Positions 61,102 to 64,000 of a stretch of DNA of 64,000 bases are shown here, in pieces (the first letter of the stretch is position 1; the number at the start of each line of letters is the position of its first letter). Below the pieces are notes generated by a model. It ran no database searches. It saw nothing but the letters and a program-made list of their open reading frames with translations, and was not told where the DNA came from. The translations under genes and the position numbers were made by a program. The DNA is from JACQFK01 sp964619955. Lineage in GTDB: Bacteria; Planctomycetota; MHYJ01; JACPRB01. The stretch lies in NCBI GenBank assembly GCA_964619955.1, contig CAZUJF010000003.1, forward strand, positions 215,523-279,522. Reading direction: 5' to 3'.

Positions 61102-61932
61102 CTAGTGGAAGCGGTGGAAGCCGCTCCAGAACACGGAGGCCCAGAAGGTGGCCATGACGAGGAAAAACGCGGCGACGGAGGCGAGGGCGCCGCGGCGCCC
61201 CTTGAAGGCGGGGCGGCCGCCCAGGATCAGGATCGCGAGGTAGACCGCGAGCGTGATCGTGGTGAGCCAGACCTTGGGGTCCTGGCGCCAGTCCGCGCCG
61301 AGCCCCATGACCTTGCGCGCCTGGAGGTAGCCGACCACGAGGCCGCCGGCCTGCAGCAGCACGCCCGCGAACATGGCGCGGCGCATGAGGCGAAGGACGG
61401 TTTCCAGGGGCGGCATCCAGCCGAGGATGGAGCCGGAGGCGTGGACCTTGAGCTGCCGCTGGGCGGTGAGGTAGAGGATGCCGGCGATGAACGTGAGCGC
61501 GAACGCGGCGTAGGCGCCGAGCGCCGTGAAGATGTGCAGGCCCAGCCAGAGGCTCGAGAGGTTCGCGGGGGCCGCGCCCGGCGCGGGCGGGGGGGCGAAC
61601 GCCAGCGCGACCGCGAGCAGGCTGGTGACGGCGGCGAGCGGCAGCGTGGCGACGAAGACGATGGTCCAGCCCTTCAGTCCGTCGAGCAGGAACGCGACCG
61701 CGGTCATCGTGCAGGCCAGGAAGATGAAGCCCTCGGCGGCGCCGGTGACGGGGAAGTGGGCGGTCCGGATGCCCTCCCAGATCAGCCAGGCGGCTTCGCA
61801 GGCCAGGGCGATGCCGCCGCAGATCCGGGCGGTGAGCAGCTCCCGGCGGTTGCTCCGGCCCACCGATCGCAGGGCGCTCCAGGTGGCGGTCAGGAACAGG
61901 AGCGTGGCGCTTTCGATGAGTCCGCTGCTCAT
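61102..61932 (-). CDS. CcsA/HemX-like cytochrome c assembly membrane protein
   Basis: 276 residues with about eight hydrophobic segments. SLWLGLHIFTALGAYAAFALTFIAGILYL is the CcsA/CcmC/HemX core with conserved His. A second conserved block is LLQAGGLVVGYLQARKVMGLGADWRQDPKVWLTTITLAVYL. The position between siroheme dehydrogenase and hemA matches HemX of Bacillus-type hem operons, so a role in heme handling or in stabilising HemA is more likely than bulk cytochrome c maturation. It overlaps the upstream gene by 4 nt (ATGA). Confidence 0.82.
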   Translation of the reverse strand: MSSGLIESATLLFLTATWSALRSVGRSNRRELLTARICGGIALACEAAWLIWEGIRTAHFPVTGAAEGFIFLACTMTAVAFLLDGLKGWTIVFVATLPLAAVTSLLAVALAFAPPPAPGAAPANLSSLWLGLHIFTALGAYAAFALTFIAGILYLTAQRQLKVHASGSILGWMPPLETVLRLMRRAMFAGVLLQAGGLVVGYLQARKVMGLGADWRQDPKVWLTTITLAVYLAILILGGRPAFKGRRGALASVAAFFLVMATFWASVFWSGFHRFH

Positions 61933-62483
61933 GGCGCCGCCTCCTTCCGCAGGCGCTCGCGGGTCAGCTTCTCCAGGAGCCGCAGGCGGGCCGGTCCCGC
62001 CGGAAGGCGGCGCCGGACGCGCCCGAGTTCGCGGGCGAGCCTTCCGAGCGACGCGGGAAGCAGCGCCTCGAGGCGGAGCCTCAGCGCCTTCGCGAGGCCC
62101 GGGCTCAGTCCGCCCGTCGAGATGGCGACGGTGACGGGGCCCCGGCGGAAGACCGAGGGGACGATGAAGCTGCAGAGCTCCGGCACGTCCACGACGTTGA
62201 CGGGGATGCGGCGGGCGCGGCAGGCCGCGTGCACCCGGCGGTTGACCCGGGGGTCGTCGGTGGCGGCGATGACGAGGCTCTGTCCGGCGATGTCGCCCGT
62301 GCGGAAGGCGCGGCGCACGGCCTGCTCCGCCAGGCGGGCCAGGGCGGCGCCGATCTTCGGGGCGACCACGCGGATCCGGGCGCCCGCCTTCTTCAGGGCG
62401 CGCGCCTTCTGCAGCGCGACCGCGCCTCCTCCGACGAGCAGGCAGGGTTCGCCCCCGACCTTGAGCAGCGCGGGAAAGTACAT
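61929..62483 (-). CDS. Precorrin-2 dehydrogenase / siroheme synthase N-terminal type
   Basis: 184 residues. MYFPALLKVGGEPCLLVGGGAVALQKARALKKAGARIRVVAP is the NAD-binding motif of the Met8p/CysG-N family; LVIAATDDPRVNRRVHAACRARRIPVNVVDVPELCSFIVPS is the second diagnostic block. It oxidises precorrin-2 to sirohydrochlorin and may chelate iron. First gene of the tetrapyrrole operon, starting at ATG 62483 behind a TATAAT box. Confidence 0.9.
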   Translation of the reverse strand: MYFPALLKVGGEPCLLVGGGAVALQKARALKKAGARIRVVAPKIGAALARLAEQAVRRAFRTGDIAGQSLVIAATDDPRVNRRVHAACRARRIPVNVVDVPELCSFIVPSVFRRGPVTVAISTGGLSPGLAKALRLRLEALLPASLGRLARELGRVRRRLPAGPARLRLLEKLTRERLRKEAAP

Positions 62484-62493
62484 TGAGCGGACG

Positions 62494-62521
62494 ATTATAG
62501 CGGATCGGCGCGAAGAGTCAC
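62494..62521 (-). promoter_or_regulatory. Sigma-70-type promoter of the tetrapyrrole operon
   Basis: Minus strand: -35 GTGACT (62521-62516), 16 nt, consensus -10 TATAAT (62499-62494), 10 nt, ATG 62483. Untranslated leader of only a few bases. Confidence 0.55.
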
Positions 62522-62560
62522 CCGCCGGATGAAGTGACGGGGTCGGGGACGTTTGATAGG

Positions 62561-63631
62561 ATGATGCCGGTGCTCGAGACGCGCGTGGTCACGGTCGATC
62601 CCGCGGGGTTCGACCCGGCCGCCCTGGACGGGCCCATCGAGGCGCTGAGATCCGGCGCGCTGGTGGTGATCCCGACGGAGACGGTGTACGGCGTCGCGGT
62701 CAACCTGGAGCGCCCGGAGGCCCTGAAACGCCTGCGGGACTGGCGGGGCGCGGACGTGCGGCCGGCGCTGCACATCGGCGACCGGGACGACCTCCGCCGC
62801 GTGGTGGGCGGGCCCGTGCCGGCGGCGGCGCAGCGGCTGATCCAGAAGTTCTGGCCCGGGCCGCTGACCCTCGTGTTCGAGGACGCCCCGGGGGGCGCGG
62901 CGGGCGTGCGGTATCCGAATCACGCCGTGGCCCGGGCGATCCTGAACCGCGCGGGCGCGCGGATCGGGGCGCTGCCGGCGGAGGAGGACGGCCGGGCGCT
63001 GGTGACGGGGGCCGACGTGCGGCGGGTGCTGGAGGGGCGGGTCGACTGGATCGTCGACGCGGGCCCCACGAAACAGAGGGCGGCTTCGACCGTGGTGCGG
63101 GTCGGGGGCTCGCGGGTCGAGGTGGTTCAGGAGGGGGCGATCCCCCGTTCGGTCATCGACGAGGCGAATGTGACGACCTACTTGTTCGTGTGCACGGGCA
63201 ACACCTGCCGGAGCCCGATGGCCGAGGCGATCGCGAAACGGCTGATCGCGAAGAAACTCTCCGTGACGGAAGCGGAGCTGGAGGCGCGTGGGTACAAGGT
63301 GCTGTCCGCCGGCACGGCGGCGGGGCACGGCGGCGCCGCGAGCGAGGAGTCCGAGCAGGCGGTGAAGGCCTACGGCGCGGATCTCTCGAATTTCGCGTCG
63401 CGGCCCGTCAGCGTGGCCATGGTCGAGGAGGCCGACAAGGTCTGGGTCATGACGGCCCGGCACAAGCGGATCCTCGTGGACTGGATGCCCGAGCACGAGG
63501 GGAAGATCGAACTGCTCGACCCCTCGGGGCGGGAGGTCGACGATCCCATCGGCGGGCCGCTGGAGCTCTACCGGCGGGTGGCGAAGCAGATTCACGACAG
63601 CCTGGTTCAGCGTCTCAAGGAGCTTCCATGA
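62561..63631 (+). CDS. Fusion of a TsaC/YrdC-like domain and a YwlE-type low-MW phosphatase
   Basis: 356 residues. Residues ~1-200 are Sua5/YrdC/TsaC-like: LRSGALVVIPTETVYGVAVN, FWPGPLTLVFE, GVRYPNHAVARAIL, ASTVVRVGGSRVEVVQEGAIP. The usual KGRP...PL motif reads RDWRGADVRPAL, and the S-x-N motif (APSAN) reads ALPAEED, so threonylcarbamoyl-AMP synthesis is doubtful. Residues ~205-356 are a low-molecular-weight phosphatase with P-loop VCTGNTCRSPMAE (Cys211, Arg217) and acid Asp in LLDPSGREVDDPIG. The Thr after the Cys resembles arginine phosphatase YwlE. Starts at ATG 62561, with GTG 62534 or ATG 62564 as alternatives. The stop overlaps rpiB (ATGA). Confidence 0.85.
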   Translation: MMPVLETRVVTVDPAGFDPAALDGPIEALRSGALVVIPTETVYGVAVNLERPEALKRLRDWRGADVRPALHIGDRDDLRRVVGGPVPAAAQRLIQKFWPGPLTLVFEDAPGGAAGVRYPNHAVARAILNRAGARIGALPAEEDGRALVTGADVRRVLEGRVDWIVDAGPTKQRAASTVVRVGGSRVEVVQEGAIPRSVIDEANVTTYLFVCTGNTCRSPMAEAIAKRLIAKKLSVTEAELEARGYKVLSAGTAAGHGGAASEESEQAVKAYGADLSNFASRPVSVAMVEEADKVWVMTARHKRILVDWMPEHEGKIELLDPSGREVDDPIGGPLELYRRVAKQIHDSLVQRLKELP

Positions 63632-64000
63632 ACGTCGCGCTCGGGGCCGATCACGCGGGGGTCGCCGCCAAGGAGGAGCTCAAGAAGCTGCTCCAGGCGC
63701 TGGGGCACAAGGTGCTCGACGTCGGGACGACGGACGGGCAGTCCTGCGACTACCCGGACTATGCCGCCCAGGTGGCCCGCAAGGTGGCGGGGGGCGAATG
63801 CGAGCGCGGGGTGCTCGTCTGCGGCACGGGGATCGGGATGTCCATCGCGGCGAACAAGGTGCCGGGGATCCGCGCCGCGCTCGTGTGCGACGAGAAGGGC
63901 GCGGAGCTCTCGCGGCAGCACAACGACGCGAACGTCTTCTGCGCGGGCGCGCGCAGCCTCCCCGTGCTCCGCATCGCGGAGCTGCTGAAGATCTGGCTCC
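63628..64000 (+). CDS. rpiB: Ribose-5-phosphate isomerase B (partial, C-terminus outside window)
   Basis: 124 residues visible. NVALGADHAGVAAKEELKKLL, VLDVGTTDGQSCDYPDYAAQVA, GVLVCGTGIGMSIAANKVPGIRAAL (active-site Cys in VCGTGIGMS) and SRQHNDANVFCAGAR are diagnostic. It interconverts ribose-5- and ribulose-5-phosphate. Overlaps the fusion gene by 4 nt, reproducing the ywlC-ywlE-ywlF order of Bacillus. Cut by the right edge of the window. Confidence 0.94.
   Translation, partial: MNVALGADHAGVAAKEELKKLLQALGHKVLDVGTTDGQSCDYPDYAAQVARKVAGGECERGVLVCGTGIGMSIAANKVPGIRAALVCDEKGAELSRQHNDANVFCAGARSLPVLRIAELLKIWL

Noticed and set aside
61102..61932. Bona fide cytochrome c synthase CcsA
   Set aside because: The gene sits inside a tetrapyrrole operon without CcsB/ResB partners and matches the HemX position, so a general CcsA/HemX-like label is safer.

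Overview
The window is high-GC (roughly two-thirds G+C by eye), densely coding bacterial chromosome. Several gene types here are common in Planctomycetota: a DUF1080 3-keto-disaccharide hydrolase, zinc-ribbon plus transmembrane plus poorly conserved domain proteins, a PA14-domain protein, an NHS-type nucleoside symporter-like MFS protein, Gfo/Idh/MocA sugar operons, an ECF sigma factor with a very large anti-sigma factor, and DUF5009. I therefore infer a planctomycete or a close relative, possibly an uncultured lineage. No phage, IS element, plasmid function or CRISPR array is visible. No gene-free stretch exceeds 300 bases except about 56020-56354, which holds a tRNA and a promoter.

Layout. 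1-5472: partial lemA and a zf-TFIIB gene, DUF1080 hydrolase, then a signalling cluster (SpoIIE phosphatase, HDOD protein, GGDEF-EAL protein). 5569-8780: DUF5009 acyltransferase-like membrane protein, small lipoprotein, membrane GAF/PAS sensor. 8915-12842: unknown protein with a duplicated domain, nagA, FGGY kinase. 12977-21935: phosphate regulon in one direction: OprP-type porin, pstS, pstC, pstA, pstB1, pstB2, phoU, phoB, phoR. 22053-25132: receiver/degenerate EAL protein, rho, esterase. 25337-28742: ECF sigma and giant anti-sigma. 28841-34278: MFS, pterin dehydratase, DUF4261, then a reverse operon of PfkB kinase, DhnA-type aldolase and oxidoreductase. 34430-39315: zinc-ribbon/PA14 protein, aldo-keto reductase, esterase. 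39338-44263: branched-chain amino acid operon ilvD-C-B-N behind an attenuator with its own leader peptide. 44263-51810: GNAT, hybrid histidine kinase, exported protein, clpB. 52042-56019: aceE and icd. 56123-56198: tRNA-Ala(CGC). 56355-62483: zinc-ribbon protein, two small-module genes, and a tetrapyrrole cluster (siroheme dehydrogenase, CcsA/HemX-like, hemA, hemC). 62561-64000: TsaC/arginine-phosphatase fusion and partial rpiB.

The most remarkable region is the phosphate importer. PstS is circularly permuted: after the lipobox the C-terminal half of the family comes first and the N-terminal half second, with all phosphate-binding motifs kept. Two successive PstB ATPases carry complementary defects. 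PstB1 has lost the Q-loop Gln and switch His but keeps LSGGQ; PstB2 keeps Q and H but has LSAEQ. The pair would form a heterodimer with one complete and one degenerate ATP site. The operon also encodes porin, PhoU, PhoB and PhoR, and a three-fold 11-bp-period repeat lies upstream of pstS.

Other notable points are a near-leaderless ilv leader peptide with a mutually exclusive terminator/antiterminator, a Rho factor lacking the cold-shock RNA-binding domain, many start codons lying 6-10 nt downstream of a -10 box (leaderless initiation), and three families of long intergenic palindromes.
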